Assembly: GCF_005221325.1 (NCBI RefSeq)
Contig: NZ_CP039888.1
Location: 1,488,001 to 1,552,000 of the forward strand
Direction of reading: 5' to 3'
Source of the DNA: Agrobacterium tumefaciens
Lineage (GTDB): Bacteria; Pseudomonadota; Alphaproteobacteria; Rhizobiales; Rhizobiaceae
DNA length: 64,000 nucleotides
Below are positions 37,339-46,635 of the stretch, piece after piece (the stretch's first letter is position 1; each line of letters starts with the position of its first letter). The position numbers were made by a program, and so were the translations under genes. Under the pieces are notes generated by a model, which searched no databases, was not told the DNA's origin, and worked only from the letters and a program-made list of their open reading frames with translations.

Positions 37339-37995
37339 TCAGGGCTTCGGCGCGCCCTTGGCGGCGTCCTGAGCGGCTTCCAGCTTCTTGCGTGCCTCTT
37401 CAGCCTTCTTCTGCATGCCTTCCTGCAGGCTGCGCTGGCTTTCGGCCAGCTGCGACTGGGTGATGGCCGCACCGTCATAGGCGCCGGTGAAACCGGAAAG
37501 CGCGATCTTGATGGGGTTCGGCGCGCGGCGGAAGTTGATGGAGGTGAAGACCACCTCGCTACCCTTCTTCAGCGAAGCGATCATGGCGTCCGTCAGCGGA
37601 ACTTCGGCCGTGCACTTGTCGGGAAGGCAAACGGCGTAATCGAGCTTCTGGCCCTTGCCGCCATCGATCTGCATCATCACACCAGGAGGAATGAGACGCG
37701 CGGTCGGAACGGAAACCTGCAGCAGCTTGCGGTTGACCTTGCCTTCAACGGTGATGAGGCCGACAGCGGTGATCATCTGGCCGTTCTGGGCGAGAACCAC
37801 GTTCTGCACGACGCAGACATCGTTGTCTTCCTGCTTGGAGCAGGTCTTGAACCAGCCGAGCGGCGGGGCGCCAGCGCCCTGAGCGGCGGGAGCAGCATCC
37901 TGTGCCTGCGAGATGGCCGGAGCGGACACTGCGCCGAGAGAAAGGACCAGAGCGGACAGAGCCGTCCGGGTGAATGTGTTTGCCTTTTGCATCAT
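37339..37995 (-). CDS. Invasion-associated locus B (IalB) family protein
   Basis: 218 residues from ATG at 37995 (MMQKANTFTRTALSALVLSL); the signal peptide is cut near ISQAQ/DA. The longer frame to 38079 lacks a signal. The mature protein starts with an alanine/glutamine/glycine linker, then the IalB domain (about 50-175): GWFKTCSKQEDNDVCVVQNV, a KLDYAVCLPDKC segment, and INFRRAPNPIKIALSGFTGA. Four cysteines probably form two disulfides in the periplasm. The C-terminal helix is Lys/Glu/Ala-rich. In Bartonella IalB helps erythrocyte invasion, but rhizobia carry several copies of general envelope use. Confidence 0.9.
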   Translation of the reverse strand: MMQKANTFTRTALSALVLSLGAVSAPAISQAQDAAPAAQGAGAPPLGWFKTCSKQEDNDVCVVQNVVLAQNGQMITAVGLITVEGKVNRKLLQVSVPTARLIPPGVMMQIDGGKGQKLDYAVCLPDKCTAEVPLTDAMIASLKKGSEVVFTSINFRRAPNPIKIALSGFTGAYDGAAITQSQLAESQRSLQEGMQKKAEEARKKLEAAQDAAKGAPKP

Positions 37996-38302
37996 AAGAG
38001 TTCCGTCTCCTGAATGTCTGCCAGAACAGAACCTCTCAAGGTCCTGTTCGTCGATGGCGGTATCCTTCTGCCCGTTCAACTGTCGTTTAAATGAGGCAAA
38101 TGCGTGACCCGTCTCTTCCGGCCACCCTGTTACATGCCGTTCGCGGCGATATCCAGCACTTCTTTAACTTTTTCTTGAGCGGACCCAAGATTTCCCGCCC
38201 TCGCATGGGTCATGCAATGTCCGTATGCTACATATCTGCCAGAATCATGACGATAAACCGGTTGTGACGCAAACCGGACGGACAGTTAGACAGGATAGTG
38301 AC
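37996..38302. other. Divergent intergenic region with a leader hairpin
   Basis: About 307 bases. On the IalB side the sequence GAACAGAACCT-CTCA-AGGTCCTGTTC (38024-38049) makes a 10-bp imperfect hairpin in the presumed IalB leader. On the other side no clear sigma-70 element was assigned. No coding or RNA feature was found. Confidence 0.45.
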
Positions 38303-40150
38303 ATGCGCAACCTTGCGGCCCTCCTCCCCGCATTGTTCCTTTTGGGATCATCCCTGCTTCCCGCCGGGACCGCCCTGGCGCAACCGCTGCACGGCATCTC
38401 CATGCATGGCACGCCGGAGCTTCCCGCAGACTTCCGCCACTTCCCTTATGTCAATCCCGACGTGAAGAAGGGCGGCCGCATGTCCTATGGCGTCGTCGGC
38501 ACCTTCGACAGCCTCAATCCCTTCGTTCTCAAGGGAATGCGCACCACCGCACGCGGCGTCTGGGACCCGGAATTCGGCAATCTTCTCTATGAATCGCTGA
38601 TGCTGCGCTCCAGTGACGAGCCTTTCAGCCTCTACGGCCTGCTGGCGGAAACCGTGGAGTGGGACGATGAGCGCAGCTTCATCCAGTTCAACATCAATCC
38701 CAGGGCAAAATGGTCTGACGGACAGCCGGTGACGCCTGATGATGTGATCTTCACCTTCAACCTTCTGAAGGAGAAAGGCCGCCCGCCCTTCAACAGCCGT
38801 CTGGACGGCGTGACGAAAATGGAAAAGGTCGGTGATCGTGGCGTGCGTTTCACCTTCAATGACAAGGCGAACCGCGAAACGCCACTCATTCTCGCCTCCT
38901 CCACACCGATCCTGCCGAAACATGCGATCGATCCGGAAAAATTCGAGCAGGCCGGGCTTGGGCCGGTTGTCGGCTCCGGTCCATACCGAATCAAGACCCT
39001 GCGGCCGGGCGAGCGAATCATATGGGAACGCAATCCGGATTATTGGGGCAAGGACATTCCCGGCAAGGTCGGCTTCGACAATTACGACGAGATCAGCGTG
39101 ACCTATTTCCTTCAGGTCACCACCATGTTCGAGGCCTTCAAGAAGGGCGATATCGACATCTATCCCGAAGGTGACGCCATCAACGGCACCTCCGATACCT
39201 CCCATTGGGGACAGGCTTACAATTTCCCGGCCGTCCATCGCGGCGATATCGTCAAGGACGTCTTCCAGCCGCGCCTGCCGACGGGCATGTTCGGCCTGGT
39301 CTTCAACACCCGCCGCGCCGTCTTCGCCGATGAAAAAGTGCGCGAAGGCCTGTCCTATGCGCTCGATTTCGAATGGCTGAACAGGAACATCCTCGGCGGC
39401 TCCTTCAAGCGCACCCAGAGCTATTGGCAGAACTCCCCGCTCGGCGCCTATGGCAACGCCGCAGATGCGCGCGAGCTTGCGCTGCTCGGTGACGCCGCGA
39501 AAACCATGCCCCCGGAATTGCTGGCAGGCACCTATGCCATGCCGACGACCGATGGCACGGGCGCGGACCGCAAGGTTCTGAAAATGGCCGTCGACAAGCT
39601 GAAGGAGGCTGGATACAGCATCAAGAATGGCAGGATGTCCGACGCCAGCGGCCGTCAACTCGCCTTCGAGATCATGACCCAGAACCCGGCGCAGGAGCGC
39701 ATCGCGCTTGCCTATCAGCGCTCGCTCAACCTGATCGGCGTCGCCATGGGCATCCGCTCGGTGGATGACGGGCAATATCAGGCCCGCTCGAACAGCTTTG
39801 ATTACGACATGACCATCCGCTCGCTGCCCTCCTCGCTTTCGCCGGGCATGGAGCAGCTCAACCGTTGGAATTCGCTCTCCCGCGATGCGCAGGGCAGCTT
39901 CAACTATGCGGGTGCGGCCAATCCAGATATTGACCGGATGATCGAGGCGCTGCTGCAGGCACGCTCAACGGAAGATTTTCAGGCTGCGGTGCGCGCTTAT
40001 GACCGTCTGCTTGTGGCCGGCCATTACATCATTCCGCTCTATTACATTGGAGCCCAATGGGTGGCGCGCTGGAAATATATCGACCGCCCGGATATGACAC
40101 CGATATCGGGCAATCAGAAACAGACCTGGTGGGATGCGCGGGCGCAATAA
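38303..40150 (+). CDS. Family 5 peptide-type ABC substrate-binding protein
   Basis: 615 residues from ATG at 38303 with AGGA 8 bases upstream. A signal peptide (MRNLAALLPALFLLGSSLLP, cut after ALAQ) is followed by the family 5 fold: VKKGGRMSYGVVGTFDSLNP, TPDDVIFTFNLLKEKG, the domain-spanning FQPRLPTGMFGLVFNTRRAV. It resembles YejA (microcin C / oligopeptide-binding type). No permease or ATPase gene is adjacent, so it must use a transporter encoded elsewhere. It is followed at 37 bases by a DsbA-type gene. Confidence 0.88.
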   Translation: MRNLAALLPALFLLGSSLLPAGTALAQPLHGISMHGTPELPADFRHFPYVNPDVKKGGRMSYGVVGTFDSLNPFVLKGMRTTARGVWDPEFGNLLYESLMLRSSDEPFSLYGLLAETVEWDDERSFIQFNINPRAKWSDGQPVTPDDVIFTFNLLKEKGRPPFNSRLDGVTKMEKVGDRGVRFTFNDKANRETPLILASSTPILPKHAIDPEKFEQAGLGPVVGSGPYRIKTLRPGERIIWERNPDYWGKDIPGKVGFDNYDEISVTYFLQVTTMFEAFKKGDIDIYPEGDAINGTSDTSHWGQAYNFPAVHRGDIVKDVFQPRLPTGMFGLVFNTRRAVFADEKVREGLSYALDFEWLNRNILGGSFKRTQSYWQNSPLGAYGNAADARELALLGDAAKTMPPELLAGTYAMPTTDGTGADRKVLKMAVDKLKEAGYSIKNGRMSDASGRQLAFEIMTQNPAQERIALAYQRSLNLIGVAMGIRSVDDGQYQARSNSFDYDMTIRSLPSSLSPGMEQLNRWNSLSRDAQGSFNYAGAANPDIDRMIEALLQARSTEDFQAAVRAYDRLLVAGHYIIPLYYIGAQWVARWKYIDRPDMTPISGNQKQTWWDARAQ

Positions 40151-40187
40151 CCTGCCGCCGCTCGGTCCAATATAAGGAATGGAAGCC

Positions 40188-40856
40188 ATGGAACGCATCG
40201 TCATCGACGTGGTATCGGATATGGTCTGCCCCTGGTGTTATCTCGGCAAGGCAAGGCTCGATCTCGCCATTGCCGAGGTGCAGGACGAAATCAGCGTCGA
40301 CGTGAACTGGCGGCCCTATCGCCTCAACCCGGAATATCCGCCTGAGGGCGTCGACCAGAAAGCTGCTCTCGAAGAAAAGCTCGGCAAGGAGCGTCTGGAA
40401 CAGGCGCATGCCTCGCTGGTGCAGCTCGGCAAGGAAGTCGGCATCAACTATGATTTCGATGCGATCAAGATCGGCCCGAACACGCTCGACGCCCATCGCC
40501 TGTCGCTCTGGGCCCATTCGGAAGGCCGCGACATCCAGGAAAAGGTCGTCACCGGTCTGTTCAAGGCCAATTTCGAGGAAGGCCGCAATATCGGCGATCA
40601 CGCCGTATTGGCTGACGTCGCCGCAAAGGCCGGCATGGATGCGAAAGTGGTCGAGCGGCTGCTCGCCTCGGATGCCGACAAGGACACCGTCGTTGCAGAA
40701 ATAGACGCCGCGCAGCAGATGGGCGTCGCCGGCGTGCCGTTTTTCATCCTCGATCAGAAATATGCCATAAGCGGTGCACAAACGCCTGATGTCCTGATTG
40801 CTGCACTGCGGGATATTGCAAAAATCAAGGCGGACGAGCATAGATCGATGAACTGA
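40188..40856 (+). CDS. DsbA family oxidoreductase (FrnE-like)
   Basis: 222 residues from ATG at 40188; AAGGA lies 9 bases upstream, so the ATG at 40179 that touches it is rejected. The thioredoxin fold carries the redox pair in VCPWCYLGK (Cys14, Cys17) and the cis-Pro region VAGVPFFILDQKYAISGAQT. There is no signal peptide; FrnE-like proteins are cytoplasmic, linked to polyketide work or oxidative stress. It may share a transcript with the substrate-binding protein gene. Confidence 0.9.
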   Translation: MERIVIDVVSDMVCPWCYLGKARLDLAIAEVQDEISVDVNWRPYRLNPEYPPEGVDQKAALEEKLGKERLEQAHASLVQLGKEVGINYDFDAIKIGPNTLDAHRLSLWAHSEGRDIQEKVVTGLFKANFEEGRNIGDHAVLADVAAKAGMDAKVVERLLASDADKDTVVAEIDAAQQMGVAGVPFFILDQKYAISGAQTPDVLIAALRDIAKIKADEHRSMN

Positions 40857-40907
40857 CGGTCGAACCACCGGCGGTTTTCAGCAACTCGATTTTTCGCCGG
40901 TGTTTCC

Positions 40908-41840
40908 GTGTCCGACAAGACCCTGAAAGGCATTCTGCTCGCCTTTGCCGCCTTCGCTGCCTATGCCTGGAGCGATGCCAGCGTTAAACTCATAGAAGGC
41001 CAGATATCGCCGATCGAATCGGCCTTCTTCGGCGCCCTTTTCGGCCTCATCGCCCTGCCCTTCATCCGCAAGCGCAATGATCGCTGGGTGGATGTGGTGA
41101 GGACGACGAACCGGCCTTTATGGATTATCCGCTTTTTTGCCGCCGGCACGGGTGCGGTCGGCAGCGTCACCGCCTTCACCCATCTTTCCATGGCCGAAGC
41201 CTTCGCGCTGATCTTCCTGCTTCCTTCCTTCGTCACCATCATGTCGGTGGTGTTTTTGAAGGAACAGGTGGGCATCCGCCGCTGGTCGGCGGTCATCATC
41301 GGTTTCCTCGGCGTGCTGGTCATCCTGCGGCCGGGCTTCCGTGAACTGGGCATCGGCCATCTCGGCGCCATCATCGGCGGTTTCAGCGGTGCACTCAGCA
41401 TCGTCATCTTCCGCGCCATGGGTCCATCGGAAAAGAACGTCTCGCTTTATGGGGCCGGCGTGCTGGGCTGTCTTACCATCAGCGGCATCGCCATGGTGCC
41501 GACCTTCGTCATGCCGGGCGGTGAGCAATGGCTGCTGCTGGCGGGATATGGTCTGCTCGGCGCACTTGGCAACGTCCTGGTCATGTACGCCGCCCAATAT
41601 GCGCCCGCCGCCATGATCGGCCCGACGCAATACAGCCAGATGCTCTGGGCCATTCTGTTCGGTTATCTGATTTTCGGTGACCGCATCGACGGATGGATGC
41701 TGCTCGGCATCGCCCTCATCGTCGGCTCCGGCCTTTTGACGCTGATCCGCGAGAAGCAGAGAAAAGTGCCGCTGCCCGCCTCGATCGCCGCAACCGACCA
41801 GAACGTGGCCGTCGGCATTACGCCGGAAGACGGGCGCTGA
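40908..41840 (+). CDS. DMT/EamA family transporter
   Basis: 310 residues, start GTG at 40908 (VSDKTLKGILLAFAAFAAYA). Ten hydrophobic segments in two EamA repeats are present; the late ILFGYLIFGDRIDGWMLLGI is typical. The C-terminal 25 residues are polar. It lies 51 bases after the DsbA-type gene, so co-transcription is possible. Substrate unknown; it is not closely similar to the EamA protein at 35.9 kb. Confidence 0.86.
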   Translation: MSDKTLKGILLAFAAFAAYAWSDASVKLIEGQISPIESAFFGALFGLIALPFIRKRNDRWVDVVRTTNRPLWIIRFFAAGTGAVGSVTAFTHLSMAEAFALIFLLPSFVTIMSVVFLKEQVGIRRWSAVIIGFLGVLVILRPGFRELGIGHLGAIIGGFSGALSIVIFRAMGPSEKNVSLYGAGVLGCLTISGIAMVPTFVMPGGEQWLLLAGYGLLGALGNVLVMYAAQYAPAAMIGPTQYSQMLWAILFGYLIFGDRIDGWMLLGIALIVGSGLLTLIREKQRKVPLPASIAATDQNVAVGITPEDGR

Positions 41841-41897
41841 CGCCTGGAGAATGCGAAGAACCGGCGACGCATATCGCGTCGCCGGCATGGCATTCGA

Positions 41898-42242
41898 TCA
41901 ATCACAAACCCTGACCCGATACATGTCGCCCCAGGCATTCTGCCGCCAGGCAACGTGGCAGCGTGGATAAACCGGCTGGTAAACCACCGGCGGACCGTAG
42001 ACGGGCGCAGCATAGGCCGGCGGACCATAGGCCGGAGCGTAATAGGCGGGGCCATAAGCGTAACCGGGATGTCTTGCCCCGGCGATAAGCGCTCCGCCGA
42101 TGATCGTGCCGGCAATGCCGGCGGCAAGGCCGCGGCCGAAATTATTGCGCGCTTCCGCCTGGCTGGTGGTGGCAATTGTGGTGCCCGCAATTGTCAAAGC
42201 AACCAGACCAGCAGTGGCAAACCTGTTGATATTGCTCCACAT
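41898..42242 (-). CDS. Secreted BA14K-like / glycine-zipper small protein
   Basis: 114 residues. Signal peptide (MWSNINRFATAGLVALTIAG, cut near SQA/EAR), then a glycine-zipper membrane stretch (FGRGLAAGIAGTIIGGALIA), a tyrosine/proline-rich repeat (AYGPAYYAPAYGPPAYAAPV) and a cysteine-paired tail (CHVAWRQNAWGDMYRVRVC) that resembles the end of BA14K-family proteins. BA14K-like proteins are immunogenic envelope proteins in Brucella and rhizobia. The start has GGAGCAGG upstream. Confidence 0.8.
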   Translation of the reverse strand: MWSNINRFATAGLVALTIAGTTIATTSQAEARNNFGRGLAAGIAGTIIGGALIAGARHPGYAYGPAYYAPAYGPPAYAAPVYGPPVVYQPVYPRCHVAWRQNAWGDMYRVRVCD

Positions 42243-42420
42243 CGTCCTGCTCCTTCATAACCCGGCGGCATCCACTGATCCGCCGCACCGGGTATGAAGC
42301 TGAGACTACGCCCGCGAAGACTACCGGCAGATGTCCATTTCGTTACATCGCCGTAATTTTCGCTGAGCCGAGTGGGGTAGGTTTTCGGCTATTAGATATT
42401 TGGCCGAAGGCGCGCGGGGC

Positions 42421-42580
42421 TTACCCCCCTCTGCCCTGCCGGGCATCTCCCCCTCAAGGGGGGAGATCGGCAGGAGGCGCTCTCGTCGCGTCATCCTCAA
42501 ACGTTGAGATGGGCGAAACCTCGCCGCAGATCGATCTCCCCCCTTGAGGGGGAGATGCCCGGCAGGGCAGAGGGGGGTAA
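42421..42580. repeat. RIME-like palindromic element, copy 1
   Basis: 160 bases. The two ends form a perfect 49-bp inverted repeat (starting TTACCCCCCTCTGCCCTGCC at both termini). An inner hairpin (CATCCTCAA-ACG-TTGAGATG) occupies the middle. The same element occurs at 49109-49268. Rhizobiaceae genomes carry many such mosaic intergenic elements (RIME type). This copy lies between the divergently oriented BA14K-like gene and the 3' end of mfd; flanking parts of the 391-base gap show nothing else. Confidence 0.85.
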
Positions 42581-42633
42581 ACCCCAACCACCTTCGGTCC
42601 GTTGCCAAATGGACAACCCCCTAAAGCTCAAAT

Positions 42634-45600
42634 CTACGACCGCGCCAGTTCCGCAAGCTGCGTCATGATCATCGCCGCGCCCGTCAGCCGTTTTTCCGGC
42701 GTCGGCAGATCGCGGTTCAGGAACAGGCTGTGGTCAGGCCGGATTTTCGCCATCGAGCCCTGCTTGCCGATGTAACCGACAAGCGCCGCCGGATTGGGGA
42801 ATTCCTTGTTGCGGAACTGCACGACGACACCCTTCGGCCCTGCATCCACCTTCTCGACATTGGCGATGCGGCAGAGTGACTTGATGTAGACGATCTTGAG
42901 GAGATGCTGGACCTCTTTTGGCAGCGGGCCGAAACGGTCGATCATTTCTGCACCAAAACCGTCGATCTCGCTGATGTCAGCAAGCTCGCCGAGACGGCGA
43001 TAGAGGCCCATGCGCAGATGCAGATCCGGCACGTAGTCTTCCGGGATCATCACAGAGGTGCCAACCGATATTTGCGGCGACCAGCCGCTGTCGCGCACCT
43101 CTTCGTCGCCCTTCACCTCGGCAACGGCCTCTTCCAGCATCTGCTGGTAAAGCTCGAAACCGACTTCCTTGATATGGCCGGACTGTTCCTCGCCGAGTAG
43201 ATTGCCCGCCCCGCGAATATCGAGATCGTGGCTGGCGAGCTGGAAGCCGGCGCCGAGCGTATCGAGCGATTGCAGCACCTTCAGCCGCCGCTCGGCCATC
43301 GTCGTCAAGACCTTGTTGACCGGCAAAGTGAACAGCGCGAAGGCACGCACCTTCGACCGGCCGACGCGGCCGCGCAACTGGTAAAGCTGCGCCAGACCGA
43401 ACATATCGGCACGGTGCACGATCAGCGTATTGGCTGTCGGCACATCAAGACCGGATTCGACGATGGTGGTCGACAGCAGCACATCGTATTTGCCATCATA
43501 GAAGGCGTTCATGATGTCTTCCAGTTCGCCCGCCGCCATCTGGCCATGCGCCACTGCGACCTTCAATTCCGGCACATCCGATTGCAGGAATGCGTGAATA
43601 TCGGCGAGATCGGCTAGCCGCGGGCAGACGTAGAAACTCTGGCCGCCGCGATAATGTTCGCGCATCAGCGTCTCGCGGATCACCAGCGGATCAAACGGGG
43701 AAATGAAGGTGCGCACCGCCATGCGGTCCACCGGCGGCGTGGTGATGAGCGACAATTCGCGCACGCCGGTCATGGCCAGTTGCAGGGTGCGCGGAATGGG
43801 CGTCGCGGATAGCGTCAATACATGTACGTCGCTCTTCAGCTCCTTCAGCCGCTCCTTGTGTTTCACGCCGAAATGCTGCTCTTCATCGATGATGAGCAAG
43901 CCGAGATTGGCAAAGCTGATGCCCGCACCGAGCAGCGCATGAGTGCCGACAACGATATCCGTCTTGCCGTCAGCCACTTCCTTTTTCGTAAGCGTCAATT
44001 CCTTGGAGCCGACGAGGCGCGAAGCCTGCTGCACCCGGATCGGCAAACCCCGGAAACGTTCCGAGAAGGTGCGGAAATGCTGGCGTGAAAGCAAAGTGGT
44101 CGGCACCACCACCGCCACCTGAACGCCGTTCATGGCGGCGAGGAACGCGGCGCGCAACGCCACTTCTGTCTTGCCGAAACCGACGTCGCCGCAAATCAAC
44201 CGGTCCATGGGCCGGCCGGCGCCGAGATCATCGCGCACCGCCTCAATGGCGTTCAGCTGGTCTTCCGTCTCATCATAGGGGAAACGGGCAGCGAATTCGT
44301 CATAAAGCCCATCCGGCGCAATGAGCGCCGGCGCGTGGCGCACCAGACGCGCCGCCGCAATGCGGATAAGCTCGTCGGCCATGTCCAGCAGGCGCTTCTT
44401 GAGCTTGGCCTTGCGCATCTGCCATGCGCCGCCACCCAGCTTGTCGAGCGTCGCTTCCGCTGCGTCAGAACCGTAACGCGAGAGAAGATCGATGTTTTCG
44501 ACGGGCAGAAACAGCTTGGCGTCATCGGCATAGTGCAGTTCCAGACACGCGCGCGGCGCGCCCGCCGCCTCGATTGTCTGAAGCCCGACGAAGCGGCCGA
44601 TACCGTGTTCAGCGTGGACAACAAGCGAACCTTCGTCCAGCCCCGCCACTTCGGAAATGAAATCCGCACCGCGCTTGCGCCGCTTCGAACGCCGCACCAT
44701 ACGGTCGCCGAGAATATCCTGCTCGCCGATGACTGCGAGCGTTCCGGTTTCGAAACCCGCTTCAAGGCTCAGCACCGCCGCAGCGGCCTCACCCTTGCCG
44801 AGTTTTTCCACCTCTTTCAGCGATGTCACCGGCTTGATCTTCTCAAGCCCGTGCTCGTTCAGCACCTGCAACAGCCGGTCGAGCGAACCTTCCGACCAGC
44901 CCGTTATCAGTACCTTCCAGCCCTTGGCGCGACGCTCGGCAATGTGTTTTACCGCCAGATCGAAGACGTTGATCCGCTCCTGATCGCCCGCTTCCGTCAC
45001 CGGGCGCGCCCAGCGCGGCCCGACATGAGCGTCGAGCGTCGCAACCGGACGGCCTTCAGCATCGTGTTCGTTGAAGGGCGTCAGCCGCACGGCGTTGACG
45101 CTGGCAAGTGCCGCATCGAAGCTCTTGCCGTCAAGATAAAGCTGTCCCGGCGATACCGGCTTGTAGGGCGCGCCCTGCGTCGAACCCTTCGTCTCGCCGG
45201 ACGCCCGCCGCGCCTCGTAATAGTCGAGAACCAGCTTGGAGCGTTCTTTCGCCGCTTCCTTCGCCGTGTGATCGGTGACGATGCGGAAACCCTTGAGATA
45301 ATCGAAAGCGGTTTCCAGCTGCTCGTAAAACAACGGCAGCCAATGCTCCATGCCGGCATAACGGCGGCCTTCGGAGACGGCCTGATACAACGCGTCGTCA
45401 CGCGTCGCCGCGCCAAACAGCGAAAGGTAATTCTTGCGGAAACGGCCAATCGTATCCGGCGTCAGCGTCACTTCGCTCATCGGATTCAAATCGAGCGAGC
45501 GCGCCTGGCCGATGGTACGCTGGCTGGCCGGATCGAAGGTGCGGATGCTCTCCAGCGTATCGCCGAAGAAGTCGAGCCGCACCGGCTCTTCCGTTCCCGG

Positions 45601-46131
45601 CACGAAGACATCGAGAATGCCGCCGCGCACGGCGAATTCACCCACCTCGCGCACTGTCGCCACGCGGTCGAAGCCGTTGCGCTCCAGCCGCGCGGCAATC
45701 TCTTCCATACGGATCTGGTTGCCGGGCTTGGCCGAAAAGCCGAGATTTTCGATGATGTCACGCGGCGCCATCTTTTGTAGCATGGCATTGACGGTGACGA
45801 GAACGATGGCCGGATGCGGCTTTTTCGCATGATTGATGAGGCCGGCGAGCGCCGCAAGCCGCCGCGCCGAGGTGTCGGCGCTCGGTGACACGCGGTCATA
45901 GGGCAGGCAGTCCCAGGCCGGCAGCGTCATGACGGGAATGTCAGGTGCGACGAAACCGAGTATCTGTTCGAGATCGGCGACCCGCTGGCCGTCCGACATC
46001 ACATAGGCCACCGACGTGCCCGCCCGCACTATGTCGGCGAGCAAAAGGGCTTCCATGCCTGATGGTACGTTTCCGATGGTCAGCGGCGTATCGGCCGACG
46101 ACACCAGCTTTGCATCGAATCCGGCTATCAT
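42634..46131 (-). CDS. mfd: Transcription-repair coupling factor
   Basis: 1,165 residues, normal length. It displaces RNA polymerase stalled at DNA damage and recruits UvrA. The N-terminal UvrB-homology region is followed by the RNA-polymerase-interacting (CarD-like) domain (FISEVAGLDEGSLVVHAEHG, then IGRFVGL), the helicase motor with Walker A GDVGFGKTEVA, DEEQHFG, SATPIPRTLQ, and RGRVGRS, then a C-terminal TRCF domain. Only 3 bases separate it from the sdhE gene upstream, so the two form one operon. ATG at 46131. Confidence 0.98.
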   Translation of the reverse strand: MIAGFDAKLVSSADTPLTIGNVPSGMEALLLADIVRAGTSVAYVMSDGQRVADLEQILGFVAPDIPVMTLPAWDCLPYDRVSPSADTSARRLAALAGLINHAKKPHPAIVLVTVNAMLQKMAPRDIIENLGFSAKPGNQIRMEEIAARLERNGFDRVATVREVGEFAVRGGILDVFVPGTEEPVRLDFFGDTLESIRTFDPASQRTIGQARSLDLNPMSEVTLTPDTIGRFRKNYLSLFGAATRDDALYQAVSEGRRYAGMEHWLPLFYEQLETAFDYLKGFRIVTDHTAKEAAKERSKLVLDYYEARRASGETKGSTQGAPYKPVSPGQLYLDGKSFDAALASVNAVRLTPFNEHDAEGRPVATLDAHVGPRWARPVTEAGDQERINVFDLAVKHIAERRAKGWKVLITGWSEGSLDRLLQVLNEHGLEKIKPVTSLKEVEKLGKGEAAAAVLSLEAGFETGTLAVIGEQDILGDRMVRRSKRRKRGADFISEVAGLDEGSLVVHAEHGIGRFVGLQTIEAAGAPRACLELHYADDAKLFLPVENIDLLSRYGSDAAEATLDKLGGGAWQMRKAKLKKRLLDMADELIRIAAARLVRHAPALIAPDGLYDEFAARFPYDETEDQLNAIEAVRDDLGAGRPMDRLICGDVGFGKTEVALRAAFLAAMNGVQVAVVVPTTLLSRQHFRTFSERFRGLPIRVQQASRLVGSKELTLTKKEVADGKTDIVVGTHALLGAGISFANLGLLIIDEEQHFGVKHKERLKELKSDVHVLTLSATPIPRTLQLAMTGVRELSLITTPPVDRMAVRTFISPFDPLVIRETLMREHYRGGQSFYVCPRLADLADIHAFLQSDVPELKVAVAHGQMAAGELEDIMNAFYDGKYDVLLSTTIVESGLDVPTANTLIVHRADMFGLAQLYQLRGRVGRSKVRAFALFTLPVNKVLTTMAERRLKVLQSLDTLGAGFQLASHDLDIRGAGNLLGEEQSGHIKEVGFELYQQMLEEAVAEVKGDEEVRDSGWSPQISVGTSVMIPEDYVPDLHLRMGLYRRLGELADISEIDGFGAEMIDRFGPLPKEVQHLLKIVYIKSLCRIANVEKVDAGPKGVVVQFRNKEFPNPAALVGYIGKQGSMAKIRPDHSLFLNRDLPTPEKRLTGAAMIMTQLAELARS

Positions 46132-46134
46132 GTT

Positions 46135-46446
46135 TCAGGCCTTCAGGGTTTCGGCGGTGACGAGATCAAAATCGGGACGGTAGGAGGCGATCTTTTCAAA
46201 CAGCGGGGTCTGGAATTTTTCCGGGATGGCAAGGGCGCCCGTCACCATCTTGACGAGATCATTGTCCTCTTCCGCCATGATGACTTCCAGCTCATCGAGC
46301 TGGTCATCGGAAAGCAGCGCAATGTTGTCTTCCGCGAATTGCCCGAGAACGAGGTCCATCTCGCGAATGCCGCGGTGCCAGCAGCGGTAAAGTATCCGCC
46401 GGCGTCTCGGATCGAGGTCGGCACTCGTGCGCACCAGTCCAGTCAT
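46135..46446 (-). CDS. sdhE: Succinate dehydrogenase assembly factor SdhE (SDH5/YgfY)
   Basis: 103 residues from ATG at 46446 with AAAGG 8 bases upstream; an in-frame GTG at 46455 is less likely. The family core is DPRRRRILYRCWHRGIREMD then LVLGQFAEDN, including the RGxxE-type motif that binds the flavoprotein. SdhE promotes covalent attachment of FAD to succinate dehydrogenase. It stands immediately before mfd in one transcription unit, and divergently from recG. Confidence 0.93.
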   Translation of the reverse strand: MTGLVRTSADLDPRRRRILYRCWHRGIREMDLVLGQFAEDNIALLSDDQLDELEVIMAEEDNDLVKMVTGALAIPEKFQTPLFEKIASYRPDFDLVTAETLKA

Positions 46447-46635
46447 CGCATTCACCTTTCGGTTGACTATTCAACAATGTGTTGACTGCGACCTCCTATA
46501 GAACAGGAGGCGAACGCTTGGGAACCGGTTTTTATCGAAATAATGCCACGACAGCGAAAATCTGCCGGTGATAACCCGCCTTTGTCGAGGCCGAAGTCTT
46601 GCATAACGTGTCTCCTTCCCCGATTTTGCTGACCC

